The notes beneath the pieces were generated by a model. That model was not told the DNA's origin, searched no databases, and saw nothing but the letters and a program-made list of their open reading frames with translations. A stretch of 64,000 nucleotides of DNA from Scatosoma sp045576335. GTDB lineage: Bacteria; Bacillota; Clostridia; Christensenellales; Borkfalkiaceae. The stretch spans positions 62,001-126,000 of the forward strand of contig JAZNGH010000027.1 in the NCBI GenBank assembly GCA_045576335.1. The letters are read 5' to 3'. The position numbers were made by a program, and so were the translations under genes. How positions within the stretch are numbered: the first letter of the stretch is position 1; each line of letters opens with the position of its first letter. Of the stretch, positions 55,447 through 63,807 are shown one piece after another.

Positions 55447-56070
55447 ATGGCGGCTATTAAAGTATTGAATATGAGCGGCGCGGAAGTCGGCGAAATCGAA
55501 CTCAACGATAACGTATTCGGCGTCGAATATAAAGAATCTTTGATTCATCAGGCAGTCGTTACCCGTCTTGCAAACGAAAGACAGGGAACCAAATCCACCC
55601 TCACGAGAACGGAAGTTCGCGGCGGCGGTATCAAGCCTTGGAGACAAAAGGGCACGGGTCGTGCTCGTCAGGGCTCTATCCGCGCTCCGCAATGGATTAA
55701 GGGCGGCGTAGTATTCGCACCCAAATCCCGTGATTTTTCCAAGAAGATGAACGACAAGGCAAAGAAAGTTGCGCTTATGTCCGCGCTTTCCAAGAAGGTT
55801 GCCGACGGCGAGTTTATCGTAGTGGACGAGCTTAAAGCGGAAAACGGCAAGACCAAGGTTATGGCGGCGTTCGCAAACGCGCTCAACCTCAACAAGACGG
55901 CACTCGTCGTTATGGATAACGAGGACGTAAACGTAATCCGCGCGGCTGCAAACCTTCCCAAGCTTTCCACGCTTCCCCTCGCGCAATTAAGCACCTACGA
56001 AGTAGTTGCGAACGCGAAAGTGGTTATGACGAAAGCGGCGGTTGAGAAATTTCAGGAGGTGAACGCATAA
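55447..56070 (+). CDS. rplD: 50S ribosomal protein L4
   Basis: 207 residues. The tunnel loop is RTEVRGGGIKPWRQKGTGRA followed by RQGS; the globular part ends VMTKAAVEKFQEVNA. Besides its structural role L4 represses S10 operons in some bacteria, which makes the leader upstream of rpsJ its likely target if that control exists here. Its stop overlaps the rplW start (TAATG). Confidence 0.98.
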   Translation: MAAIKVLNMSGAEVGEIELNDNVFGVEYKESLIHQAVVTRLANERQGTKSTLTRTEVRGGGIKPWRQKGTGRARQGSIRAPQWIKGGVVFAPKSRDFSKKMNDKAKKVALMSALSKKVADGEFIVVDELKAENGKTKVMAAFANALNLNKTALVVMDNEDVNVIRAAANLPKLSTLPLAQLSTYEVVANAKVVMTKAAVEKFQEVNA

Positions 56071-56360
56071 TGTTTGCTGAAGATATTATCTTGAAGCCCG
56101 TCCTCACCGAGAAAGGTTACGACGGTATCGCATCTAAAAAATACACCTTCTACGTAAAGAAGGACGCAAACAAGACCCAAATCAAGCTTGCTGTAGAAAA
56201 GCTTTTCGGCGTTAAGGTTGAAAAGGTGAACACCATCAACTATAAAGGTAAGCTTAAAAGAATGGGCAGAAACGAAGGGTACACGCCCGATCGCAAGAAA
56301 GCGATCGTTACCTTGAAGGAAGATAGCAAGGCTATCGAATTCTTCGAGTCGTTGACCTAA
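56070..56360 (+). CDS. rplW: 50S ribosomal protein L23
   Basis: 96 residues: EDIILKPVLTEKGYDGI, YTFYVKKDANKTQIKLAVEK and RMGRNEGYTPDRKKAIVTLK. It lies at the tunnel exit and docks trigger factor and SRP. Translation is coupled to rplD through TAATG. Confidence 0.98.
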   Translation: MFAEDIILKPVLTEKGYDGIASKKYTFYVKKDANKTQIKLAVEKLFGVKVEKVNTINYKGKLKRMGRNEGYTPDRKKAIVTLKEDSKAIEFFESLT

Positions 56361-56375
56361 TAGGAGGAGAAAGAA

Positions 56376-57206
56376 ATGGCTATTAAAACGTATAAACCCA
56401 CCTCCGCAGGTCGCCGTTTCGTAACGGTACTTACGAACGACGATTTGACGAAAGGTGCAAAGCCCGAAAGATCGCTTATGCACGACCAGCGTCACAGCGG
56501 CGGCCGTAACAATATGGGTAGAATTACCACCAGACATATCGGTGGCGGCAACCGTAGAAAATATCGTATTATCGACTTCAAAAGACAGAAAGACGATATT
56601 CCCGCAACGGTACAGAGCATTCAGTACGATCCCAACAGAAGTGCGCATATTGCGCTCCTCGTATACGCAGACGGCGTTAAGAGCTATATCCTTGCTCCCG
56701 TAGGTCTGAACGTAGGGGATAAGGTTATGAGCGGCGTAAACGCGGACATCAAGGTCGGCAACGCGCTTCCCCTTGAAAATATCCCCGTAGGTACGATGGT
56801 ACACAATATCGAGCTTACGCCGGGTAAAGGCGGTCAGATTGCAAGAAGTGCAGGGATCTCCGCACAAATCATGGCTGTCGAAGGCAAGTATGCGACGATT
56901 CGTATGCCGAGCGGCGAAATGAGATATATTCTTCTCAAATGCCGCGCGACGATCGGTCAAGTCGGCAACGTCGACCACGAGCTCGTATCGCTTGGTAAAG
57001 CAGGTAAAGCAAGATATCTTGGTTTGAGACCTGAAGTAAGAGGTTCGGTAATGAACCCCGTTGACCACCCTCACGGCGGTGGTGAAGGTAAGTCTCCGAT
57101 CGGTCACGCCGGTCCTTTGACGCCTTGGGGTAAGCCTGCTCTCGGTTACAAAACCAGAAAGAAGAAGAATGCAACAAACAAGTTCATTCTCAAAAGAATT
57201 AACTAA
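56376..57206 (+). CDS. rplB: 50S ribosomal protein L2
   Basis: 276 residues. KTYKPTSAGRRFVTVL at the start, RKYRIIDFKRQKDDIPATVQ, and the conserved C-terminal MNPVDHPHGGGEGKSPIG near the peptidyl transferase centre, with its key His. Required for subunit association. AGGAGGAG precedes its ATG. Confidence 0.98.
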   Translation: MAIKTYKPTSAGRRFVTVLTNDDLTKGAKPERSLMHDQRHSGGRNNMGRITTRHIGGGNRRKYRIIDFKRQKDDIPATVQSIQYDPNRSAHIALLVYADGVKSYILAPVGLNVGDKVMSGVNADIKVGNALPLENIPVGTMVHNIELTPGKGGQIARSAGISAQIMAVEGKYATIRMPSGEMRYILLKCRATIGQVGNVDHELVSLGKAGKARYLGLRPEVRGSVMNPVDHPHGGGEGKSPIGHAGPLTPWGKPALGYKTRKKKNATNKFILKRIN

Positions 57207-57221
57207 TCGGAGGGTTGAAAA

Positions 57222-57497
57222 ATGTCAAGAAGCGTTAAGAAAGGACCTTATGTCGAAGCGAAGCTTTTGAGCAGAATTCAAGCTATGAACGAATCGAACG
57301 AAAAGAAGGTTATCAAGACCTGGTCGAGAGCATCTACCATTTTCCCCGATTTCGTTGGACACACGATTGCCGTATACGACGGACGCAAGCACGTGCCCGT
57401 ATACGTGACGGAGGATATGATCGGCTGCAAGCTCGGTGAGTTTGCTCCCACGAGAACGTTCCACGGTCATACGGCTAAAACGACGGGTGGCAAATAA
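57222..57497 (+). CDS. rpsS: 30S ribosomal protein S19
   Basis: 91 residues: SRSVKKGPYVEAKLLSRIQA, TIFPDFVGHTIAVYDGRKHV and PVYVTEDMIGCKLGEFAPTR. It contacts S13 in the 30S head near the A site. Spaced 15 bp from both neighbours, with GGAGG ahead of its ATG. Confidence 0.98.
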   Translation: MSRSVKKGPYVEAKLLSRIQAMNESNEKKVIKTWSRASTIFPDFVGHTIAVYDGRKHVPVYVTEDMIGCKLGEFAPTRTFHGHTAKTTGGK

Positions 57498-57511
57498 GGA
57501 GATAAGATAAT

Positions 57512-57913
57512 ATGGCAACGAATATGAAGAAAAAAACGGAAAGGGTGGCAGCAAACAAAGAAAAACGCCCTTACGCAGTCGCCAAATATATCAGAGTTTC
57601 CCCCTACAAGGTGAGAACGGTTCTCGCTTTGATTCGCGGAAAGAGCTATAAAGAAGCAAAAGCAATTCTTGATTACAGCGTAAACGGCAGTGCGTTGGCT
57701 GTTAAGAAGGTATTGATGAGCGCGGCGGCAAATGCAGAACACAATATGGGTATGGACAAGAACGATCTGTACGTTGCGGAATGCTTTGCAGACGGCGGTC
57801 AGATGCTTAAAAGAATGCAACCCGTATCCAAGGGCAGAGGGCACGCAATCTTAAAGAGAACGAGCCACATCACCGTAATTTTGGACGTTAAGAAATTGGA
57901 AGGAGAAGTATAA
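57512..57913 (+). CDS. rplV: 50S ribosomal protein L22
   Basis: 133 residues, about 20 longer than usual because of a Lys-rich N-terminus (MKKKTERVAANKEKRPYAVA). The core has AKYIRVSPYKVRTVLALIRG and the tunnel hairpin QMLKRMQPVSKGRGHAILKR. It lines the exit tunnel with L4, where macrolide resistance changes occur. Confidence 0.97.
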   Translation: MATNMKKKTERVAANKEKRPYAVAKYIRVSPYKVRTVLALIRGKSYKEAKAILDYSVNGSALAVKKVLMSAAANAEHNMGMDKNDLYVAECFADGGQMLKRMQPVSKGRGHAILKRTSHITVILDVKKLEGEV

Positions 57914-57915
57914 CA

Positions 57916-58581
57916 ATGGGACAAAAAGTTAATCCTCACGGTTTGAGAGTCGGCGTTATCACGGGTTGGAATACCACCTGGTATGCAGATAAAAAAGAAT
58001 TCTCCAAATTCCTTAAAGAAGACAACGTAATCCGTACGTTCTTGAAAAAGAAGTACTATGCGGCAGCGGTAAGCAAAATCCTTATCGAGAGAGCGGCAAC
58101 GAGACTCGTGGTAACCATTTACACGGCTCGTCCCGGCGTTATTATCGGTAAAGGCGGCGCGGAAATCGAGGTTATCAAGAAAGACCTTGCAAAGCTTACG
58201 AACGGCAAAGCAATCAGCATCAACATCACGGAAGTGAGAAAGCCCGATTGCGACGCACAGCTCGTAGCAGAGGGCGTTGCGGCACAGCTTGAAAAGCGTA
58301 TGTCTTTCAGACGTTGTATGAAGCAGGCTATCGGCCGTTCTATGAGAGCGGGCGTAAAAGGCATCAAAATGATGGTCAGCGGCCGTCTTGACGGTGCTGA
58401 AATCGCAAGAAGCGAGCATTATCACGAGGGTTCTATTCCCCTTCAAACGCTTCGTGCGGATATCGATTACGGTTTTGCGGAAGCGCACACGACCTTCGGT
58501 ATGATCGGCGTTAAGTGCTGGATTTACAAGGGCGAGGTTATCAAAGCTGCCAAGAAAGCCGTAGAAGGAGGCGAACAGTAA
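57916..58581 (+). CDS. rpsC: 30S ribosomal protein S3
   Basis: 221 residues: GQKVNPHGLRVGVITGWNTT, the KH domain with PGVIIGKGGAEIEVIKKDL, and the C-terminal RSEHYHEGSIPLQTLRADID. It forms the mRNA entry channel with S4 and S5 and has helicase activity. It begins 2 bp after the rplV stop; its own stop overlaps rplP (TAATG). Confidence 0.98.
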   Translation: MGQKVNPHGLRVGVITGWNTTWYADKKEFSKFLKEDNVIRTFLKKKYYAAAVSKILIERAATRLVVTIYTARPGVIIGKGGAEIEVIKKDLAKLTNGKAISINITEVRKPDCDAQLVAEGVAAQLEKRMSFRRCMKQAIGRSMRAGVKGIKMMVSGRLDGAEIARSEHYHEGSIPLQTLRADIDYGFAEAHTTFGMIGVKCWIYKGEVIKAAKKAVEGGEQ

Positions 58582-59030
58582 TGTTAATTCCCAAAAGAGT
58601 AAAAAGACGTAGACAGCATCGCGGTACTATGAAGGGTAAGGCTACGAAGGGTAACGTAATCGCTTACGGCGAATACGGTTTGGTATCCGAAGAGCTTGGC
58701 TGGATTAAATCCAACCAAATCGAAGCAGCCCGTATCGCTATGACGAGATTTATCAAGCGTGGCGGTAAAGTATGGATCGACATCTTCCCCCACAAGCCTA
58801 TCACGAAGAAGCCCGCTGAAACGCGTATGGGTTCCGGTAAAGGTTCGGTTGAATATTGGGTAGCCGTTGTTAAACCTGGCCGCGTAATGTTCGAAATGGC
58901 AGGCGTAAGCGAAGAAGTGGCAAGAGAGGCAATGCGTCTTGCGGCGCACAAGCTTCCCGTAAAGTGCAAGTTTGTTAAGAAAGAAGTCGTTGCGGAAGCT
59001 CCCGAAACGGCAGAAGGCGGTGAACAATAA
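58581..59030 (+). CDS. rplP: 50S ribosomal protein L16
   Basis: 149 residues from ATG 58581 (MLIPKRVKRRRQHRG); an earlier in-frame ATG at 58515 lies within rpsC. WIKSNQIEAARIAMTRFIKR, GGKVWIDIFPHKPITKKPAE and TRMGSGKGSVEYWVAVVKPG are conserved. It binds near the A-site tRNA elbow. The C-terminus has a short acidic extension (EAPETAEGGEQ). TAATG couples it to rpsC and, at its end, to rpmC. Confidence 0.98.
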   Translation: MLIPKRVKRRRQHRGTMKGKATKGNVIAYGEYGLVSEELGWIKSNQIEAARIAMTRFIKRGGKVWIDIFPHKPITKKPAETRMGSGKGSVEYWVAVVKPGRVMFEMAGVSEEVAREAMRLAAHKLPVKCKFVKKEVVAEAPETAEGGEQ

Positions 59031-59224
59031 TGAAAGCGAAAGAAGTAAAAGAAATGACGAGCGAAGAGCTTGTAGCAAAGCTCGCGGAGCTTAAAAGCGA
59101 ACTTTTCAATCTTCGTTTCCGTCTGGCGTCCGGTCAGCTTGAAAACCCCGTTTCCATCAGAACCTGCAAGAGAGATATCGCTCGCGTAAACACGGAAATC
59201 CGTGCGAGAGAGCTCAAAGCGTAA
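59030..59224 (+). CDS. rpmC: 50S ribosomal protein L29
   Basis: 64 residues: VKEMTSEELVAKLAELKSEL, FNLRFRLASGQLENPVSIR and the end CKRDIARVNTEIRARELK. Two long helices near the tunnel exit beside L23. The start overlaps the rplP stop. Confidence 0.97.
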   Translation: MKAKEVKEMTSEELVAKLAELKSELFNLRFRLASGQLENPVSIRTCKRDIARVNTEIRARELKA

Positions 59225-59241
59225 CATTGGAGGACAGCATT

Positions 59242-59496
59242 ATGGAAAGAAATTTGAGAAAAGAAAGAGTCGGGCTTGTTGTATCCGATAAAATGGATAA
59301 GACGGTAGTCGTGCTCATCAGCGATAAGAGCAAGCACCCGCTTTACAAAAAGACCATTACGAAGAGCAAGCGTATCAAAGCACACGACGAAAACAACGAA
59401 TGCGGCGTAGGCGATAAGGTACGTATCGTCGAGACGAGAAAGCTCAGCAAGGACAAGAACTGGCGCGTTGCTGAAATCGTCGAAAAAGCGAAGTAA
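59242..59496 (+). CDS. rpsQ: 30S ribosomal protein S17
   Basis: 84 residues from ATG 59242 (MERNLRKERVG), placed 9 nt after TTGGAGG; an ATG at 59227 lies on top of that site. GLVVSDKMDKTVVVLISDKS, KRIKAHDENNECGVGDKVRI and ETRKLSKDKNWRVAEIVE are typical. Early 30S assembly protein with an OB fold. Confidence 0.97.
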   Translation: MERNLRKERVGLVVSDKMDKTVVVLISDKSKHPLYKKTITKSKRIKAHDENNECGVGDKVRIVETRKLSKDKNWRVAEIVEKAK

Positions 59497-59516
59497 TTAA
59501 AGGAGAGTAATAAGTT

Positions 59517-59885
59517 ATGATACAACCTCAATCGAGATTGAAAGCAGCCGATAACAGCGGCGCAAAAGAATTGATGTGCATCAGAGTGCTTGGCGGCTCC
59601 TTCCGTAAGACGGGCAACATCGGCGACGTAATCGTAGCGTCCGTAAAGACGGCTACGCCCGGCGGCGCGGTTAAGAAAGGTGACGTCGTTAAAGCAGTCA
59701 TCGTAAGAAGCGCAAAAGGCATCAGAAGAGCGGACGGTACTTTCGTTAAATTTGACGAAAATGCAGCCGTAATTATCGATAACCAGAAACAACCCAAGGG
59801 TACGCGTATCTTTGGGCCGATCGCGAGGGAATTGAGAGATAAAGATTATATGAAAATTATCTCCCTTGCTCCCGAAGTTCTGTAA
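59517..59885 (+). CDS. rplN: 50S ribosomal protein L14
   Basis: 122 residues, canonical: MIQPQSRLKAADNSGAKELM, GDVIVASVKTATPGGAVKKG, VRSAKGIRRADGTFVKFDEN and GTRIFGPIARELRDKDYMKI. It forms bridge B5/B8 and is the docking site of the silencing factor RsfS. GGAGAG precedes its ATG. Confidence 0.98.
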   Translation: MIQPQSRLKAADNSGAKELMCIRVLGGSFRKTGNIGDVIVASVKTATPGGAVKKGDVVKAVIVRSAKGIRRADGTFVKFDENAAVIIDNQKQPKGTRIFGPIARELRDKDYMKIISLAPEVL

Positions 59886-59906
59886 TTTGTCAGGAGGACT
59901 AAAACA

Positions 59907-60326
59907 ATGAACGTAAAAGTAAATGATAACGTACTTGTAATTGCCGGTAAAGACAAAGGCGTACAGGGAAAAGTCCTTGCCACGTCCCCCAAGGCAAATA
60001 CGGTAGTCGTTGAGGGTGTTCGCATTCAGAAAAAGCACGAAAAGGCAAGAAAAGCGAACGAAACGAGCAAGATCGTGGAAGTTCCCGGTCCCATCGACGC
60101 GTCTAACGTAAAAGTAGTCTGCCCTACCTGTGGTAAGGCTGTTAGAGTAAAGCACGCGGTCGTAGACGGTAAGAAAGTGAGAGTATGCGCTTGCGGCGCG
60201 GTTCTCGACAAAGCGTATTCCAAGAAGGCAGCGGCAAAAGCGGCAGCAGCGGCGGAAGAAGCTCCCAAGAAGAGAACGAGAAAGCGCGCGGCGAAGGCTA
60301 CCACCGAAACCACGGAAAACAATTAA
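59907..60326 (+). CDS. rplX: 50S ribosomal protein L24 with altered zinc ribbon and basic tail
   Basis: 139 residues, about 35 longer than normal. The KOW core (NDNVLVIAGKDKGVQGKVLA) and EVPGPIDASNVKVVCPTCGK are standard. The zinc-ribbon end usually reads CxxC...CxxC; here the second pair is C-A-C (KVRVCACGAVLD), one residue shorter. An Ala/Lys/Arg/Thr-rich tail of about 40 residues follows (AAAAAEEAPKKRTRKRAAKA), most likely disordered and RNA-binding. L24 starts 50S assembly. GGAGG precedes its ATG. Confidence 0.95.
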   Translation: MNVKVNDNVLVIAGKDKGVQGKVLATSPKANTVVVEGVRIQKKHEKARKANETSKIVEVPGPIDASNVKVVCPTCGKAVRVKHAVVDGKKVRVCACGAVLDKAYSKKAAAKAAAAAEEAPKKRTRKRAAKATTETTENN

Positions 60327-60340
60327 CGAGGTAAGTTGAG

Positions 60341-60898
60341 ATGGCAGAAAAAGTATATAAGAGCAGAGTAAAAGAAAAGTACGAAAAAGAAGTCGTACCT
60401 TATCTGATGAAAAAGTTTGGATATAAATCCGTTATGCAATGCCCGAAGCTCGTTAAGATTGTTATCAACACGGGTTTAGGCGACATCAAAGACAACGCGA
60501 AATCTATCCAGATGACGGAAAACGAAATCAAGATGATTTCCGGTCAGCAGCCTATCCTCACGAAGGCGAAAAAATCCGTTGCAAACTTCAAAGTAAGAGA
60601 AGGACAAACGGTTGGTATCAAAGTTACCCTTCGTGGCGACAGAATGTACAGCTTCTATGACAAGTTCGTATCCATCGCGCTTCCCAGACTCCGCGACTTC
60701 CGCGGTGTATCGGATAAAGCGTTCGACGGACGCGGCAACTACTCGGTGGGCTTGAAAGAGCAATTGATCTTCCCCGAAATCACCTACGATCAGGTGGAAA
60801 AGATCAGAGGTATGGACGTAGCAATCGTCACCACCGCGAACACGGACGAAGAGGCAAGAGAGTTGCTCCGCGCACTCGGTATGCCTTTCAAGAAGTAA
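60341..60898 (+). CDS. rplE: 50S ribosomal protein L5
   Basis: 185 residues: LMKKFGYKSVMQCPKLVKIV, INTGLGDIKDNAK, GQQPILTKAKKSVANFKVRE, LRDFRGVSDKAFDGRGNYSV and EQLIFPEITYDQVEKIRGMD. It binds 5S rRNA and contacts the P-site tRNA. GAGGTAAG precedes ATG 60341. Confidence 0.98.
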   Translation: MAEKVYKSRVKEKYEKEVVPYLMKKFGYKSVMQCPKLVKIVINTGLGDIKDNAKSIQMTENEIKMISGQQPILTKAKKSVANFKVREGQTVGIKVTLRGDRMYSFYDKFVSIALPRLRDFRGVSDKAFDGRGNYSVGLKEQLIFPEITYDQVEKIRGMDVAIVTTANTDEEARELLRALGMPFKK

Positions 60899-60910
60899 GG
60901 AGAAACGAAC

Positions 60911-61096
60911 ATGGCAAAGAAGTCAATGATAAATAAACAGCAAAAGACGCCCAAGTTCTCTACGAGAGCTTACACGAGATGCACGATTTGCGGAAGACCT
61001 CACGCGGTTTTAAGAAAGTACGGTGTATGCCGTATCTGTTTCCGTAACCTTGCGTACAAGGGAGAAATTCCCGGCGTTAAAAAGTCGAGCTGGTAA
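60911..61096 (+). CDS. rpsZ: 30S ribosomal protein S14 type Z
   Basis: 61 residues, the short zinc-binding form (the usual S14 without zinc has about 100). The four ligands are in CTICGRPH and CRICFRN, and the C-terminus reads YKGEIPGVKKSSW. Gram-positive bacteria use this form under zinc sufficiency. AAGGAG precedes its ATG. Confidence 0.97.
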   Translation: MAKKSMINKQQKTPKFSTRAYTRCTICGRPHAVLRKYGVCRICFRNLAYKGEIPGVKKSSW

Positions 61097-61111
61097 TAGG
61101 AGGTAAGAGAA

Positions 61112-61501
61112 ATGACAGATCCTATCGCAGATATGCTTACAAGAATTAGAAACGCAATCACGGCGAAGAAGGAAACGGTGGAAATCCCCGCTTCCAACGA
61201 AAAGAAAGCTATTGCCGAAATCCTCGCTGACGAGGGTTGGGTAAAGGACGTTAAAATCGTTGAAGACGGTTATAACGGCAAGATTGCTATTACGCTTAAA
61301 TACAACGAAAAGAAATGTGTTATCAGCGGTTTGCAGAGAGTATCCAAGCCCGGCTTGCGTACCTATGCAGGCGTTGCGAACATGCCCAGAGTCCTTGGCG
61401 GCTTCGGAACGGTTATCCTTTCCACCAACAAGGGTATTATGACGGGTAAAAAAGCAAAGGCAGCCAACGTTGGCGGCGAAGTCCTTTGCTACGTTTGGTA
61501 A
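61112..61501 (+). CDS. rpsH: 30S ribosomal protein S8
   Basis: 129 residues: TDPIADMLTRIRNAITAKKE, EILADEGWVKDVKIVEDGYN, VISGLQRVSKPGLRTYAGVA and LSTNKGIMTGKKAKAANVGG. It binds helix 21 of 16S rRNA and represses spc operons in E. coli by binding a mimic in the mRNA; no mimic was identified here. AGGAGG precedes its ATG. Confidence 0.98.
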   Translation: MTDPIADMLTRIRNAITAKKETVEIPASNEKKAIAEILADEGWVKDVKIVEDGYNGKIAITLKYNEKKCVISGLQRVSKPGLRTYAGVANMPRVLGGFGTVILSTNKGIMTGKKAKAANVGGEVLCYVW

Positions 61502-61516
61502 GGGAGGTGCAGGCAA

Positions 61517-62065
61517 ATGTCGAGAATCGGTAAAATGCCCATCGCAATCCCTGCGGGCGTAACGGTAGATTTCAAAGACGGTATCGTTACCGTTAAAGGA
61601 CCCAAGGGTACTTTGACGAGAGAAATCGTCGGTAACATCGGTATCGAAACGGAAGGCACGAACCTCGTGTTGAAGGCGTTGGACGATGCCGCGGATACGA
61701 ATGCAAAGCACGGTCTTTACAGAGCCCTTTTGAACGGTATGGTTACGGGCGTAACCAACGGTTTCGTAAAGGCTTTGGAAGTAAAAGGTGTAGGTTGGAA
61801 AGCAGCCGTTCAGGGCAACAAGCTCGTCCTTAACGTTGGTTTCTCCCACCCCGTAGAAGTAGTCGCACCCGAAGGCATCAAGTTTGAATGCCCCACTTTG
61901 ACGGACGTCAACGTTTGCGGTATCAGCAAAGAGCTCGTTGGTCAGATCGCGGCGAACATCAGAGCAATCAGAGTTCCCGAACCTTACCACGGATACGGTA
62001 TTCGCTATAAGGGCGAGAACGTAGAGCACAAAGAAGGTAAGACTTCCGGTAAAGGCAAGAAATAA
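61517..62065 (+). CDS. rplF: 50S ribosomal protein L6
   Basis: 182 residues: SRIGKMPIAIPAGVTVDFKD, GLYRALLNGMVTGVTNGFVK, GVGWKAAVQGNKLVLNVGFS and RVPEPYHGYGIRYKGENVEH. It lies near the factor-binding site of the 50S subunit. GGGAGG precedes its ATG. Confidence 0.98.
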   Translation: MSRIGKMPIAIPAGVTVDFKDGIVTVKGPKGTLTREIVGNIGIETEGTNLVLKALDDAADTNAKHGLYRALLNGMVTGVTNGFVKALEVKGVGWKAAVQGNKLVLNVGFSHPVEVVAPEGIKFECPTLTDVNVCGISKELVGQIAANIRAIRVPEPYHGYGIRYKGENVEHKEGKTSGKGKK

Positions 62066-62078
62066 GGAGCGTTAAAGT

Positions 62079-62462
62079 ATGATTACGAAAATTGATAAAA
62101 ATGCAGTCAGACAAAGACGCCACGCACGCGTCAGAAAGACGGTGGTCGGTACGGCGGAAGCACCCCGTATGAACGTTTACAGAAGCCTTAACCACATTTA
62201 CGTACAGGTAATTGACGACAGAGCAGGCAACGAAAAGGGCGGCGTTACGATCGCGGCTGCGTCCACTATGGACAAAGCGGTAAAGGAAAAGATCGCAGGG
62301 CTGAACAAGACGGATGCGGCGAAAGTCGTTGGCGCGGTTGCTGCTGAAAGAGCGATGGCAAAAGGCGTTCAGACGGTAGTATTCGACAGAGGTGGCTATC
62401 TTTACACGGGTCGTGTAAAGGCAGTTGCGGACGGCGCGAGAGAAGCCGGACTTAAATTTTAA
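62079..62462 (+). CDS. rplR: 50S ribosomal protein L18
   Basis: 127 residues: DKNAVRQRRHARVRKTVVGT, MNVYRSLNHIYVQVIDDRAG, AAERAMAKGVQTVVFDRGGY and GRVKAVADGAREAGLKF. It binds 5S rRNA with L5. AAGGAG precedes its ATG. Confidence 0.98.
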   Translation: MITKIDKNAVRQRRHARVRKTVVGTAEAPRMNVYRSLNHIYVQVIDDRAGNEKGGVTIAAASTMDKAVKEKIAGLNKTDAAKVVGAVAAERAMAKGVQTVVFDRGGYLYTGRVKAVADGAREAGLKF

Positions 62463-62474
62463 GGAGTGGGCATT

Positions 62475-63002
62475 ATGGCAGACGAAAAGAGAGAAAGAAG
62501 ACCGCAAAGAAGACAAGCGGAAGACGACGGTCTTATTAAGAAACTTATTGAAGTCAATCGCGTAACGAAGGTTGTAAAGGGCGGTAAAAATATGCGCTTT
62601 GCGGCACTCGTTATCGTCGGCGACGGCAACGGTAAGATCGGTGTTGCTACGGGTAAAGCGAAAGAAGTTCCCGAAGCAATCGAAAAGGCTACTTTGAGAG
62701 CGAAAAAGAATATGGTTTCCGTTTCCATCGTTGATGGCACCATTCCTCATCAAGTTATCGGCGTATTCGGCCGCGGCAGAGTGCTTATGATGCCCGCCAG
62801 CGAAGGTACCGGTGTTATCGCGGGCGGTCCCGTCCGTGCGGTTATGGAAGCCGTAGGTATCAAGAATATCAGAACGAAATCGCACGGCAGCCAAAACTCG
62901 GGTAACTGTGTAAAAGCAGCAATCGAGGGTTTGAAAGAGCTGAAGTCGGTTGAACAGGTTGCAGCACTTCGCGGTAAAACCGTAGAAGAAATCCGCAGCT
63001 AA
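62475..63002 (+). CDS. rpsE: 30S ribosomal protein S5
   Basis: 175 residues from ATG 62475 (MADEKRERRPQRR), 7 nt after AAGGAG; an ATG at 62466 overlaps that site. KKLIEVNRVTKVVKGGKNMR, VIVGDGNGKIGVATGKAKEV, and the later GTGVIAGGPVRAVMEAVGI are typical. It shapes the mRNA entry channel and affects decoding accuracy. The N-terminus has an Arg/Glu-rich extension. Confidence 0.98.
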   Translation: MADEKRERRPQRRQAEDDGLIKKLIEVNRVTKVVKGGKNMRFAALVIVGDGNGKIGVATGKAKEVPEAIEKATLRAKKNMVSVSIVDGTIPHQVIGVFGRGRVLMMPASEGTGVIAGGPVRAVMEAVGIKNIRTKSHGSQNSGNCVKAAIEGLKELKSVEQVAALRGKTVEEIRS

Positions 63003-63021
63003 GAAACGGAGGAACAAGAAT

Positions 63022-63201
63022 ATGGCAAAGATTAAAGTTACGCTCGTTAAGAGCACGATTGGGCAGGTCGAAGCAAACAAAGCTACGGTTCAAGCGCTCG
63101 GTCTTAAAAAAATCCGTTCTTCCAAAGAACTTGACGACACTCCCGCAATCCGCGGTATGGTGGAAAAGGTTAAGCACCTCGTCAAAGTAGAAAACGTTTA
63201 A
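63022..63201 (+). CDS. rpmD: 50S ribosomal protein L30
   Basis: 59 residues, ATG 63022 to TAA 63199-63201, with GGAGG 10 nt upstream. KIKVTLVKSTIGQVEANKAT, then VQALGLKKIRSSKELDDTPA and IRGMVEKVKHLVKVENV match the full-length bacterial L30. It sits between rpsE and rplO as in the canonical spc operon. Confidence 0.96.
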   Translation: MAKIKVTLVKSTIGQVEANKATVQALGLKKIRSSKELDDTPAIRGMVEKVKHLVKVENV

Positions 63202-63212
63202 GGAGATTTATT

Positions 63213-63659
63213 ATGAGAATAGATACCCTTTCTCCCGCGGAGGGAGCAACCAAAGCGGTAAAAAGACTTGGCCGCGGTATTGGTTCGGGCACGGGTAAGA
63301 CGTCCGGTAAAGGCCACAAAGGTCAATGGGCGCGTAGCGGTGGCGGTGTTCGTCCTGGTTTTGAAGGCGGTCAGATGCCTATTGCACGTCGTGTACCGAA
63401 GAGAGGTTTCAACCATAACGGTAAAAAGGAATACGTGATTATCAACGTAGAAGCACTTGCAGATATCCCTGCAGGTACGTTGGTTGATTACGGCTTCGTT
63501 ATGGAAAACGGTCTTGCAAAAGCCGTTAAAAATAACTGCGGACTTAAAGTTCTCGGTAAGGGCGAACTCAACGTTGCGCTCACCGTAAAAGCGGCTAAAT
63601 TCTCCGCTTCCGCAAAGGCAGCTATCGAAGCAGCCAAGGGAACGGCGGAGACCCTTTAA
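63213..63659 (+). CDS. rplO: 50S ribosomal protein L15
   Basis: 148 residues: RIDTLSPAEGATKAVKRLGR, the Gly-rich RGIGSGTGKTSGKGHKGQWA, GGVRPGFEGGQMPIARRVPK, and a C-terminal beta domain with VLGKGELNVALTVKAAKFSA. A late 50S assembly protein. AAGGAG precedes its ATG. Followed by a 148-bp spacer with a stable hairpin, then secY. Confidence 0.98.
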   Translation: MRIDTLSPAEGATKAVKRLGRGIGSGTGKTSGKGHKGQWARSGGGVRPGFEGGQMPIARRVPKRGFNHNGKKEYVIINVEALADIPAGTLVDYGFVMENGLAKAVKNNCGLKVLGKGELNVALTVKAAKFSASAKAAIEAAKGTAETL

Positions 63660-63675
63660 CGAATAAAACCGTACG

Positions 63676-63706
63676 ACGGAAAACTGCTGAAAAAGTAGTT
63701 TTCCGT
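63676..63706 (+). promoter_or_regulatory. Hairpin between rplO and secY
   Basis: ACGGAAAACTGC and GTAGTTTTCCGT form a 12-bp stem (one G-U pair) around TGAAAAA. No U-run follows, so it is more likely an mRNA processing or stability element than a terminator. The rest of the 148-bp spacer has no recognisable promoter. Confidence 0.5.
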
Positions 63707-63807
63707 AGTTCGCGTTATTTCTCTCCTGTGCGAAAGCACGTTCGCCTCTTTGTGAATTGTCCGTAGGCGTTCGCGAAGGGTTAGAAAAAAGAAAAACGGA
63801 GAAAAAA

